A program made the translations under genes and the position numbers. Below are positions 43,231-53,873 of a stretch of DNA of 64,000 nt, one piece after another. Numbering within the stretch: the stretch's first letter is position 1; each line of letters begins with the position of its first letter. This DNA is from Apodemus sylvaticus. Its lineage: Eukaryota > Chordata > Mammalia > Rodentia > Muridae. The notes beneath the pieces were generated by a model, which was given only the letters and a program-made list of their open reading frames with translations, ran no database searches and was not told the origin of the DNA. The stretch covers positions 127,752,896 through 127,816,895 of the forward strand of contig NC_067477.1 of the NCBI RefSeq assembly GCF_947179515.1, in the 5' to 3' direction.

Positions 43231-44624
43231 AAGGGGCCCCATACCTCTACAATGTGTCACCAGATTCTCTAGGGTATTAAATGCAAATTCATGAGCTCCC
43301 GTTGCTTTATCTGACTGGGTTAGATGACATCTAAGAAATCTGCAAAAATATTTTAAACATACATATACATATACATCCACAAATTTGCCTCTCCCATTCT
43401 CCCATTTCCGTGCCTCTTAAGAGGCTTTTGAGTCACAAAGCTCCCCAAACCCCAGGCTCAGCAATAATCGAGCTCAAGGCAAAGAAGTTAAGAACTTTAG
43501 CTGGGAATATTAAATGAGTCTCTGGGATATAGTAAAAGACAGATTCAATCACTAGTACCTCCTTCTCCTGAATTTCTTCCTGACTTCCTGACACAGGCTG
43601 AGTTTGAACAAGCCGGGAGAGGAGAGGTTGCTCTCAGATGATGAGAGAAGATACAGTAAAAGCTGGTTCCCAGTCACTGCTGAGTGCTTTGCATGTGGCT
43701 CTCCGTGGTTCAGACCCTGTCCCCAGGTATAGACCAGTGTAGGAGGCATCCCTCCTGAAACAGTAACGGCCTATAACATAAAGCTTCTGAGACAAAAGTC
43801 CCTCGGTAATAAAATCTGCAAATGACCCCGGGGTTATCGCTATTCCTTTAGTCTCAGGCACTCTGGAGAATGTCTGGTGCCCTTCTCCTGTCTGAGCTCT
43901 TACAAGTCATAGCGATAACAACCAAATAGAGGGAGACGGTAGACGAAGATTATTACAGTCAGGGTGATTTTACTTTTTAAAAAAGGCAAGGCCCAGATTG
44001 GCTTATTCTAGCTCTAGGGGAATCCAGACCCCAGACAGAATTCAGAGGGGGGTTTGTCTGTTTATTTATTAGGGCAATGCGTGTCGACACCGCTTCCCAG
44101 TGCCAACAGCAGACTGCCTGGGAAAGACTCTACTGCACTGAGGAAAATTTTCTCTCCTGAGGGAGGGCATCTGTCCCTAGCAAGGTCCTCAAGACTGAAA
44201 ACAAGACTTAGCCCACCCAGTGACCACACTGGCTGCTCAGTCTTGCCATCTTCAAAAGCCAGGGATCTCCAAGAAGCCCTGCCCAGGCAGCTTAGGGGCC
44301 CAAGTCTCCTTAGGAACATCTTAACTCTCCAGTCATCAGAACATGAAGCCACAGGACCCAGACTTTTCTCTCTAAATGTTTTAGCTATAGTCCCTACAGT
44401 TAGGCTTGTGTCTGACAGGACAGCCCTGTGTGGAGAGTCGCGGCCCCCTTTACCAAGCCCCTACCTGCCATTTTCACCTTCCTGGAGAAACTCGTCATTC
44501 CCCAGCCTCTGCCCGGGACTCACTATCTTTCTCCACAGAGGTCACCTTTAACATAATGGATTCTATACTTAAGTGTTTAGCATCTTTCTACCAGACTGCA
44601 AGATTTTAAAAGGCAGGGATTGAA
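43231..44624. other. Unique DNA
   Basis: No gene seen. The 165-codon plus-strand frame at 44054-44551 lacks any domain. An L2-like 3' word ('ccagactgcaagattttaaa') lies near 44590-44625. Confidence 0.45.
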
Positions 44625-44850
44625 GGATGGGGTCTGAGAGATAGTTCGGTCAGTAAATTGTTTACACAAGCATAGGGACTTAAACTCACTCCCTAAAACC
44701 CACATAAAAAGGCTGAGCATGGTGGCACTTGTAACTCCAGGCATGGGGGGGGGGGGGAGGTGGAGATAGGCAGATCCCTAGAGCTCACCAGTCCGTCAGT
44801 TTAACCTAGAATTAGCAGGTTCTAGGACAAATTAGAAAACTAGCATAAAA
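44625..44850 (+). mobile_element. B4 SINE with G13 run
   Basis: 'ggtctgagagatagttcggt', 'aaaaaggctgagcatggtgg' and 'ggcagatccctagagctcac' are in B4 order. A run of 13 G (44745-44757) replaces part of the right arm. Confidence 0.75.
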
Positions 44851-45080
44851 AAAAGAATGTGTTCCCCAGTGAAAAGCACACTGATGGGTTATCCAATAGC
44901 AAATGTCAGCCCTGAGAACAAACACCACCCAGACTCGGCAGGTTGTATTTGTGTATTTAGAAATAAGTATGTGTATACATATATGCACAAAACAACTACT
45001 AGAGGAAGAAAAGGGGCCATGAGTTTGAAATAGAGCAATGAGGGGTATGTGGCGGGGATTCAAGGGAAGGAAGGGAAGGG

Positions 45081-45269
45081 GAAATGATATAACTCTGCTA
45101 TAATCTTAAAAAAGCCTAAATAACTTAAAAAAAATATACCCAAGGAATGGCATCCAAAGGAAAGAGAGAGAGAGAGAGAGAGAGAGAGGAGGAGGAGAGG
45201 AAGGAGGGGAGAGGAGAAGGGAGGAGAGAGGGGAGGAGAGTAGGGAGGAAAGCAGAGGGGAGGGGAGGG
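45081..45269 (+). repeat. 189-bp tandem duplication, copy 1, with purine tract
   Basis: It starts 'gaaatgatataactctgcta', then 'ccaaggaatggcatccaaag', then GA and GGA repeats (45165-45269). The same order restarts at 45270. Confidence 0.9.
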
Positions 45270-45599
45270 GAAATGATATAATTATGCTATAATCTCAAAA
45301 AACTAAAATAATAGCCAAGGAATGGCATCCAAGGGTAAGAGACAGAGAGAAGAGGAGGAGAGGAGAGTAGGGGAGGGGAGGGGAGGGAGAAGAAGAGAGG
45401 GGACAGAGAAGAGGAGAGGAGGGGAAAGGGGAGGGGTGGGGAAGGGACAGAGAAGAGGAGGGGAAAGGGGAGGGGAGGGGAGGGGAAGGGAGGGGAGGGG
45501 AGAGGAGGGAAGGGAAGGGAGAGGAGGGGAGGGGAGGGGAAGGAAGGGAAGGGAGGGGAGGGGAGGGGAAGGGAGGGGAGGGGAGGGGAGGGGAGGGGT
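45270..45599 (+). repeat. Tandem duplication, copy 2, with 250-bp GGGGA tract
   Basis: It restarts 'gaaatgatataattatgcta' and 'ccaaggaatggcatccaagg', then runs into about 250 bases of GGGGA/GGGAA/GAGGA repeats. The purine tract is much longer than in copy 1. The plus strand is almost pure G/A, giving G-quadruplex and triplex potential. Open frames across it on both strands are compositional. Confidence 0.92.
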
Positions 45600-45775
45600 C
45601 AGTGAAATGACTCAGCAAGCCAAAGCACTTGTCATCAACCCTGACACCTGAGTTTATCCCCTCAGACCCACTTGGTCCCAGGAGACAAATGACCCCTGCA
45701 AGTTGTCCTTTGTCACATGTGCACGCATGATTGTGCACGCACATGTGCACACATGAGGACACACACACACAAGCA
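45600..45775 (+). mobile_element. tRNA-derived SINE (B3-related)
   Basis: 'tcagtgaaatgactcagcaa', 'ctgacacctgagtttatccc' and 'caagttgtcctttgtcacat', then a CA/TG-rich end. The head and B-box order fit a B2/B3-class SINE; the exact subfamily is unclear. Confidence 0.65.
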
Positions 45776-46639
45776 ATGGCAGGGATTTGGGTCTGTCTGA
45801 GTCTGGCCCAGGAACAGGTGTGTTCTTAGCCACCATGTTTTTTTGAATCAATGTGAAGTGCTTCACACTGGTGACAGACAACCTCCAAGTAGACCCTGGA
45901 AGAGGATGCTCAGCTCTGAGGGAGCCCAGCGTCCTCTGTGAGAAGAAAGCAGTCACTCCTACCTAGGAAGAGCTGTCTCTCCCACATGGCAGGCTGAAGC
46001 TGGCTGGCTGGAGGGCTCTGAGGTCTTCTGTTTTCCTTTCTTCTGGGTTCTCAAAAATCCAGGTTTATGGCTCTCACGGGGAGAGGTGGCTCAAGGCAGA
46101 AAGGACCCAATGTATGAGCAGTGAACTCGTTAAACAGAAATCCAATCTGCTCGGTTAAGTACCGAAGATGGTTATTGAGAAATGCTAGCCCTGAGAGAGC
46201 CCCAAGGGTGGTCCTCAGGCTACACAGAATATCCAGCGTTGAATGGGAGGGGTCCTGGAGAGGCAACCCTTTCTCATTAACACTCAGCCTGAGCTAGGAG
46301 TGCGACCATTGGAACCTGAGAACGTGGGTGTAACCTGATGGCCCTCTCTCCTACATGATCCATACATTACCTCTCTCCCCTGTAATCAACAGAAGAGTCT
46401 AGAAGCTGTGTCCTGCTGAATCTGGCTCTGCTATTCCTGGCAGCAAGGGAGGCTGGGAAAGAAGTTTCCCATGAGAAACAAGTCCTCGAAGATTGAGTGG
46501 GGCATTCCCCGGATGCTGAACCGTGGTAAGGCATGGCACTGTCGACCTTACAAATGGATTTAGGTGTCTGGACAGACAGCCTCTGCTGAGCCCCTTGGCT
46601 CAACACTTTTCTACACATTTCTCTTCTTTTTTTCCCCCT
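45776..46639. other. Unique DNA
   Basis: No gene or repeat recognised. Confidence 0.45.
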
Positions 46640-47222
46640 AAAAGCTTTACTATACATATACCATACAATGTATCTATTTAAAGTGCATACTTCAGTGATC
46701 TATTTTTTACTATATTCAGAGTTGTACAACCACATTCTGATCAATTTTAGGACTTTTTTTTTAACTTCCCCAAAAAGAAATCCCAGACCTTTCCCTCAGT
46801 GCCACCAACCACTAGTCTATTGTGTGCACTATAGCTTTGCCTGTACTAGACATTTTTTGTACATGGTATCAAACACCGTGTGATCCTTTGTATTATGTTC
46901 CGCTGCTCACAGACTGCAGTGTACAATCCTCTTTCATTTTTTTTTAACTACCAATGTGTTCTGTAGTGTAGACACACTGCACTTTGTTTATCCACCCGCC
47001 CACTAATGGACATTTGGGTTGTTTCTACTCTGGGAATGTTATAAGCAGTGCTTTGAGCATTTGTGGACAAGTTTTGTGCAGACGTATGTTTTCATTTCTC
47101 TAGGGTAGATTCCTGGGGGTGGAATTCTTGGATTGTAAAGTAACTCTGCGCTGCTAGAGTTTATTGCGCAGTTATTATATGTTAACTCTGTATTGTAGAA
47201 CTGCTGGACTCTTTCCTTCACT
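46640..47222 (-). mobile_element. Ancient L1M fragment (ORF2 end and 3' UTR)
   Basis: Plus-strand words 'tatttaaagtgcatacttca', 'actaatggacatttgggttg', 'ttgtttctactctgggaatg' and 'tatgttttcatttctctagg' match a reverse mammalian L1M 3' end. It is strongly diverged and non-functional. Confidence 0.75.
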
Positions 47223-47234
47223 AACTTCTAAAGA

Positions 47235-47386
47235 AAAAAATTTTTTTCCTAAGACAAGGTTTCTTCATGTAGCCCTGGCTGTCCTGGAACACGCTCTATA
47301 GACCAGGCTGGCCTCCAACTGAGATGTCTGCCTGCCTCTGCCTCCTGAGTGCTGGGATGAAAGGCGTGAGCCACCTCCGGCTAGCT
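47235..47386 (-). mobile_element. B1 SINE
   Basis: 'taagacaaggtttcttcatg', 'ccctggctgtcctggaacac', 'gaccaggctggcctccaact' and 'gagtgctgggatgaaaggcg' in reverse B1 order. It inserted at or near the end of the L1M fragment. Confidence 0.88.
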
Positions 47387-47883
47387 TACAGTCCCCAGCT
47401 CACAGGAGACAGACTTAGAGACTAACAAACTTGGCAAACCTCACATAGCTAAGGGCAATCCAAAGATGTGTTCACACCTCCATTCCAGACATAGTCTGCG
47501 TCTCTCCCTACAGAGGTTGTGTCCTTGTCCGCTGTCTGAGCCACCTCCCTGGGTACACACCCTGGTTGGTCACGTCCCCTCCTTAGATTGCAAATCCCTG
47601 CAAGTGCTGTGTGGTCCCCTCACTCAGTGTTTGTCCTTGTTCTCCTCCCATCTCCCCTCCCCCACTGAATAGATACGTAAGGGAGTGTGCCAGCATTCTG
47701 GGACTGGCACTGATTGAGTCACAAACGTCAAATGGTCACCCACCTCTTCAACCTCCTGACAGAACCAGTTCTGTGGATGTGACACCGAGGTGGCTCTTGG
47801 GATTGAGTGGGGATTGCTCTAAGCCAGTCACAATAGTGAAGCCCAATTTTGGACAGTGAGATACAAGAAAGAAAGAGGTCAGC
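47387..47883. other. Unique DNA
   Basis: No gene or repeat recognised. Confidence 0.4.
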
Positions 47884-48005
47884 AGCCCGGCGGTGGAGGT
47901 GCTTACCTTCAATCCCAGCACTCCGGAGGCAGAGACAGACAGGTGATCTCTGAGTTTGAGGCCGCCTGGTCTATAGAGAGTGTTTCAGGGCAGCCAGAGC
48001 AAAAT
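47884..48005 (+). mobile_element. B1 SINE, diverged
   Basis: 'gcccggcggtggaggtgctt', 'caatcccagcactccggagg' and 'gtttgaggccgcctggtcta'. The 3' end decays into the purine tract. Confidence 0.8.
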
Positions 48006-48016
48006 GGAAGAGAGGC

Positions 48017-48160
48017 GGGGGGGGGGGGGGGTTGTAGGAAGGGAAAGGAAGGGAAGGGAAGGGGAGGGGAGGGGAGGGAAGGGAAGGGGAGGGAAGGGAA
48101 GGGGAGGGGAGGGAAGGGGAGGGAAGGGAAGAGAAGGGAAGACAAGGCAAGGCAAGGCAA
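48017..48160 (+). repeat. G15 run and (GGGAA)n/(GGGGA)n tract
   Basis: G15 at 48017-48031, then about 110 bases of GGGAA/GGGGA units ending in (GGCAA). It sits between a B1 and a B4 and probably grew from the B1 tail. It has G-quadruplex potential on the plus strand. Confidence 0.93.
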
Positions 48161-48161
48161 G

Positions 48162-48401
48162 GCCTAGGGCAGTGGCTCAGCAGTTAAGAGCACTCTGTGC
48201 AAGCATGAGGATCTGAGTTCAAATTCCCAGCACCCAGGTAAGAAAGCTGGGGTTGGCTGTGCCCACCTGTCACCCAGAGCAGTAGACAGTGATGACAGGA
48301 GCATTGCTGGCTTGCCAGCCACCAGCGTAGCTCCAAACTGAGTGAAAGACCCTGTCACAGGAGAACAGGGTGCAGAGTGATAGACAACTGAGTCCTCTTG
48401 G

Positions 48402-48436
<35 letters not shown>

Positions 48437-48440
48437 CATG
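48162..48440 (+). mobile_element. B4 SINE with TG tail
   Basis: 'agggcagtggctcagcagtt', 'aagcatgaggatctgagttc', 'gccaccagcgtagctccaaa' and 'gaaagaccctgtcacaggag', then (TG)15 at about 48403-48432. Confidence 0.8.
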
Positions 48441-49129
48441 CAGTGCAGTTTTAAAACACTATTGAGCAAAGAAAGGGAGTGAGGTAAACAGCTTCTGTCC
48501 TGCCAAAGAGTGAGTTCTATGAAAAAGTGAGTTATATGAATATAGCATGGCTGCCACCAAGCTGCCGAGCTAGAGACTCTGAAGCAGAACCTGCCTTCTG
48601 GGTAAAGAAGAGTGTGTGCCCCTCAGTGCCTCAGCACAGGACTGCTGACATCCAGCACAGGACTGCTGACATCGGAGAACACGGGCTTCCTCCTCCCCAC
48701 CTACCCATGAGTCCCAGCAACTGTTCTTCTCCCTGCTCTAGAGCTCATGGGGGGAGGGGGTTCTGTCACCCTGACTCTCTGATGCGGTCATCACCTCCTG
48801 CTGTCTCACCCCCCTCCCCATCTCACACCCACCCAAGAGCCTCCTATATTTCATTTCCCTGTCTCTCTTCGCTTGCTCTCCCCCCAGCCTCATGCTTCAG
48901 CCTGGCCCTCCATCTCAAGAAACGTGTCTCTAAGGTAGGCAAACTCTGAACCTATGAGCTGCCTAACATATAATTAAGAAAGGAATAAACATAGAATTAC
49001 TTATAAAGAGCAGATCACAAGAGAAACGCCAAGTAGCTAAGAGAACACACTGAAACATTAGCCTCCTGAGCTTTCGAATATGTTTCAACCAATCAAATTC
49101 AAAGTCATTAAATATCTAATAATACGCTG
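48441..49129. other. Unique DNA with a 21-bp duplication
   Basis: No gene seen. A perfect 21-bp unit occurs twice in tandem at 48632-48652 and 48653-48673. Confidence 0.5.
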
Positions 49130-49480
49130 AAAAGGATCCTGGGGACCGGGAACTTTTTGCCCTATTGATAGAAACAAAATTGGATCATCTTTAGAAAGCA
49201 ACCTGACCTTAAAAAAATGTGCAAAGCCTTTGACCTAATTAAATCCATTTCTAAAACTGTGTCCTAAAGTAGCAGCAGGATGTTCATTTGACAAGGGTGC
49301 TCCTCTCCCCAGGGACCCAGAAACAAGCCTGAAGCCCATTACTCAGTGCTTACTAAGGAGACTGTATCCATCAAATCTAGTATAGCAATAAAAAAAAAAA
49401 ATACCACAATACAAAAGCTTCTTATGGCCTTGTGGACACGATGTACTGTATAAAATCAAAACAGATGACAAAACAGGACT
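49130..49480 (+). mobile_element. Ancient L1M ORF2 fragment
   Basis: 'aaatgtgcaaagcctttgac', 'taaatccatttctaaaactg', 'gtcctaaagtagcagcagga' and 'gtatagcaataaaaaaa' follow the order of an ancient L1 ORF2 3' region. Strongly decayed and non-coding. Confidence 0.5.
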
Positions 49481-51059
49481 GAGACATGATGCTGTGTGTC
49501 TAGGAAATGAGGGGTCGGAAGTGGCTTCAGAGTGCTTGCTAAAACGTCTGCTGGCGTTTAGCATCTGGATGGAATACCCACAGACTTTACTTTCATTTTG
49601 CTCATTAATATTTTTTTTCAACTTGCCACTCTGTATATTACATTTTTGAAAACCGAGTCAATAGAGCAATATGTTAATGATGATGAGTTGTGCTTTGCAA
49701 TATCAGAATAATCAAGACTCATCAGCTACTAGGCCTTCTGAAGGAATTCTCAAGGGGCCTTGTCCGCTGCTCACCCCCCCACCCCACCCCCACCCCCAGG
49801 GATTCCACACCCTGGGGCCGGGCAAGCTTTGGCCAGTGGTGGGGAGGCCTTGAGGTGACAGCTACTCCCTGCAGTCTCCAGTTTCTGCTGCTTGTCGGGA
49901 CAGCGCCCCAAGGGCGGAGGGAGAACACTAGTGGTGCTGGCCCAGAGCCAAGGTCTCAGCTGGAGCCTCAAGAAAACCTTCAGCATGCAATTGTACACAT
50001 GCTCAAGGCCTCAGGAGAAACCATCTGCTGATACGCAGAGGAAGAGCCCACGTCGCCTCGCTGGTATGCTGGGTGGTTTGTGGTTAGCCACAGAACCTGA
50101 AGAACAGGGTACGCTGGAGGCCAGGTGGGAACACGGGTGGGAATGAGTCACAAGAGACAGGAAGGGGGTAATAATGGAGACAGACCTTAAGCTGAAACCA
50201 AGTGTAGGTGTTGGCAAAGGTGGGGCTGAGACACAGGCCGACACCAGCTGCTTTTGAAGGATAACCACAGTTTTGTTTTGTTGTTTAAAAAAACAAAACA
50301 ACTCACATTAAATGTCCGTTTCTGTGGCATTTTTTGCAGAACTAATTTTGATTATAAGAAAATACCCAAAGGCAAAACTTGGTGGTACTTGTCATGCCTA
50401 GTGTTAGGGAGCAGAAGGATTATGAGTTTAATATGTCCATATAAAACAAAATCAAAAAAAGAAAAGAAGAAAATGTCTGGTTTGAAGAACAGCTATATGA
50501 TTTGGCCCACATGGGGGCTTTCTTTTAATATCTGCAAAACCCCTAACTATTTTCCACATACCACCAACGTAGACCAGGCATGGCATGGTCCTCATTTGGT
50601 AAGTTAAAATATCCGAGGAATTAAAGTGAAACTTCTGCAACTTAGTCGTGCTGACAGGTCACAATACAGAATCTACCCCATAGGTTAGTTTGCCGTTTAG
50701 GTGAGTTCCCCACTTCCAGAGTCTGTGAGCTTGCATATGACACCAGAGTACAATATCTGGGGGTGACAAAGCTATGGTTTGGAAGGAGCACAGAAGAACC
50801 ATGGCTGCCAGCTCTCCAGTGGCCCACGGCCACACCAGCGTGAGCTCTTGCCCCACACTGAGAGCCGGCTCACTGCGCTGTGACTTCCTGTAGAGAAAGT
50901 AAAATCCACTCCTTCAGCAAATATCTAGGAGTCCTTACCTAGTAAGAATGCCAGGAGTGTATAGGCACACAGTGATACACCACTCCCATCCGCACAGGAA
51001 TTAGCTGATTATGGTCCACAGACTACCTTTCTATCCTGCTAGTTTAAAAAGTTCTTTTG
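49481..51059. other. Mostly unique DNA
   Basis: No gene seen. A possible very old B1-like copy lies at 50370-50460 ('ggattatgagtttaatatg'). A CCCCACC patch is at 49773-49799. Frames of up to 117 codons have no domain. Confidence 0.4.
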
Positions 51060-51345
51060 GGGGCTGGAGAAGTGACTCCTTGGTTAAGAGTGCCACTACT
51101 CATCCAGGGGACCCAGGTAGGCAGCTCGCAACTTCTATAACACCATCTCCAAAGGATCTGATGCACTCTTCTGGCCTCCACAGGCACCATACACATGCAT
51201 AACACACGTACACACACATACATACATACATACACACATGTACATGCATACATAACACACATACACATAAACACAAATGTGCACAGATCCATTCACACAC
51301 AAACATGTACACACACTGCACACACACATACACATAATTAAAAAA
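51060..51345 (+). mobile_element. B3/B2-type SINE with expanded tail
   Basis: 'gggggctggagaagtgactc', 'cttggttaagagtgccacta' and 'ggatctgatgcactcttctg', followed by a CA/CATA-rich tail of about 150 bases (51185-51333). Confidence 0.85.
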
Positions 51346-51939
51346 ATATTTTAAGTGTTCATTTTCCAGTTTAAGGGGGGAGCAAAAAATAGAAAACTTT
51401 TATAACTTGTAAAAAAAAAAAAAAAAACCACACAACGTTCTGATTTTTGAGTCAATAATACAACTGTATTGGAATCCAGTCACATTCATTAATTTCACAC
51501 TTGTCTATGGCTGCTTGCATGCTGCAAGTTGTACAGTTCTATCAGAGATTAAATGTCCCACAAAGCCAAAAATACTTAACATCTGCCTCTGTGTACAGAC
51601 AAAAGAAATCTCCAATCCTTGAACTAAAGGAAGGAGATAATTGCAGACTCAGATAATTTCTGTGAAATTAAAGAGTAGGGGTGGGATTTATCAAGGCGGT
51701 TGGGAAGCTGGTCTGAGCTGGGAAAGCTCTTCGAGTACCCTGAGGGAGACTCCTTCAAGGCTATGATCCTTGAAGATCAGGCGTGATTAACTCCCTTTAC
51801 TGGAGTGTCTCCAGTTCTCACTGCCGGCATAACTACAGGATAATAAGGGCGTGTCCGGAACATTGCTACCCCCAGCCCACCAGTCCCAACTAATCAAGCT
51901 GCCCAGGTGCATAGCCCCAAATTAGTTTAAACAAGAGGG
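51346..51939. other. Unique DNA with an A17 run
   Basis: No gene seen. An A17 run lies at 51411-51427. Confidence 0.4.
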
Positions 51940-52410
51940 TCTACAAGTAGCTTCTGGGAACCTGCCCCCAACTGGTTGTGATTGGTAAATAAAAATGCCA
52001 GCAGCCAATAGCTGGGGAGATGAGAAAGAGGCGGGGTTTTAGGATTCCCAGACTTAGGACCAAGAGGAAGGAGGAAGGAGATCCACCACGCCTTAGGAGA
52101 GGGTGAAGGACAATGGTAGAGAAGCGATGCCACGGCTGAGGTGTGGGCAAGAGAGGGGAACAGAGTCACCATGTAAGGGGTCTGAGAGGACGCGGTCCAG
52201 AGGGCTGCCCACTTAGGTCTAGAGCAGCCAGGATAGAACAAAGAAATTAGTAAATAGCAACTCGGGATTATCGGTGAGAGGTAGATTCTAGCAGCACAGC
52301 GGTTAGGCAGTGGCCCAACTGTTGTGCTGCTTAAGACATATGTAAATATAAAGGCTGTGTGTGTGTGTGTGTGTGTGTTTCATTAGGCACCATAAACCAT
52401 TAAGGCAGGA
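51940..52410 (+). mobile_element. Rodent ERV-type LTR
   Basis: 'gattggtaaataaaaatgcc', 'agccaatagctggggagatg', 'agaaagaggcggggttttag' and 'cttaagacatatgtaaatat' follow the order of a rodent LTR I know by pattern but cannot name with certainty. A (TG)12 lies at 52356-52378. It is related to the block at 32850-33090. No TSD visible. Confidence 0.55.
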
Positions 52411-52934
52411 AACAACCCCACACAGGGAAATATTGATAAGTATTAATTCTACACAGTTGTCTTAGATCTGGGAAGGAATCTCAAGTCTCCTCTTCTGCCT
52501 TCTGATAATGCCCTTGTGTGTTTGCCAAGGGTGGAGGGTTCAACATGGAGTCACGATCCCTGTTTCGCTCACTCTGAGAGACCCAGAGTGTCTGTCTCTC
52601 AATGGCCCAGTGTCCCCTGTAAGTTAGCTTGGAGCTGAAGCAAACCATGGAGGTCTGTTCCACCGATGCCCTGTGCCCTGTGAAATACACTCACTCACTA
52701 ATCGTCTCACACACACACATACACACACACACACACCCTTCCCTGAGATGGGATCAGAACACCACACTGCCTTCTGTCTATGCAAATCTCTCAGCTCCCT
52801 TTCTGTTTCTCCCCTCTCCTTTCCCTATGCTAAATGGCTCAGGCAAATTGTGCCTGTGTGAAACCATAGTGGACTAATGTAGTTTGCCTTATACTCTGTG
52901 ATACAGCCTTGTTTGGGGTATGTGTGCAGATGTC
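52411..52934. other. Unique DNA with a CA microsatellite
   Basis: No gene seen. (CA)n with one interruption lies at 52708-52736. Confidence 0.45.
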
Positions 52935-53034
52935 TTACTGTACAGCCCTAACCAACCTCAAGCTTAGGGTAGTCCCCCTGCCTCTGCCCCCTAAGTACTG
53001 AGCGTACAGGTATGCATCACCAAGTCTGGCTTGA
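52935..53034 (-). mobile_element. Old B1/PB1-type SINE
   Basis: 'tactgtacagccctaaccaa', 'tgcctctgccccctaagtac' and 'tacaggtatgcatcaccaag' in reverse B1 order. Diverged. Confidence 0.6.
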
Positions 53035-53534
53035 TACAGTCTCTTTGGCATTTTCTAATCTACTTGCCAGGTGGCTGTCCATTCATTCCCTTGCCTTTAT
53101 AATTCCAGCTCACATAGATACATAGTCAAGCATTTGTGGCCCTCCCAGCCTCCCTTGAAGCCCTCCTAGATAAGACCCAGGCAGGTCTATGAAGGGCATC
53201 AACCCCATGCCAGTCTCTAATGTTTTACATGCCAGGGAGGAACCAGGGGCCTGGAAAAGTACTGTACTTGATGATCAGGTTCTTGTTTCTGGCTGTCTGC
53301 AGGACACAAAGGCTTGCCCCGAGCGTCAGGCTGTAGCTCTAATGCCCTGCCTAGACTTACCCTGCCCCAGATCCTCCTGCATTGACTTTGGCCAGGGTAT
53401 GCTGTAAAGTGTGCAGCTTCCGAACCCTGCCACCAGGCGCTGCACCCCTGCCAAGCCCCAATGCAGTTATTACTAAGCCCTGCCTGGACTTCACACGCTG
53501 TGTCAAGACTTCTGTTACTCTGTTTCTCTGGTGC
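53035..53534. other. Unique DNA
   Basis: No gene or repeat recognised. Confidence 0.4.
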
Positions 53535-53873
53535 TTTATCTTGTCAGTTTGGTGGGCTTTGGAGCCAACCTAAGAGAGACATTTCTGGGCTTGCCTGTTA
53601 AAGAATTACCAGAGATTAGCAGAGACGCACAGACCCACCCCGGATGTGGCTGGCATCGTTCCTGGTGCCTCATCAGGTAGAGTCTGACTCAGTAAATTGA
53701 CAGAAAGGAACGAAGCACAAGCATCCATCTCTCCCTATGTCCTGACTACAGAGGCGATGTACACCTCCCACTCCTACCTCCATGCCTTCCCTCAAACCAT
53801 GAGACAAAATAAACTTCCTCATTAAGTTGTGTTAGTAGGTGTTTTGTCACAGCCACAAGAAAACTAATACATC
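53535..53873 (+). mobile_element. Rodent MaLR-like LTR
   Basis: 'aagcacaagcatccatctct', 'tatgtcctgactacagaggc', 'tccatgccttccctcaaacc' and 'gagacaaaataaacttcctc' (AATAAA at the expected place), then 'cacaagaaaactaatacatc'. The same family, reversed, is at 62196. Confidence 0.65.

Noticed and set aside
44054..44551. 165-codon plus-strand open frame
   Set aside because: No recognisable domain or codon pattern; a minus-strand frame overlaps most of it.
45295..45768. 157-codon minus-strand frame of serine/proline repeats
   Set aside because: It is the complement of the GGGGA tract and is compositional.
50270..50305. Hairpin in 'gttttgttttgttg...caaaacaactc'
   Set aside because: T/G- and A/C-rich stretches pair only with gaps; not convincing beyond composition.
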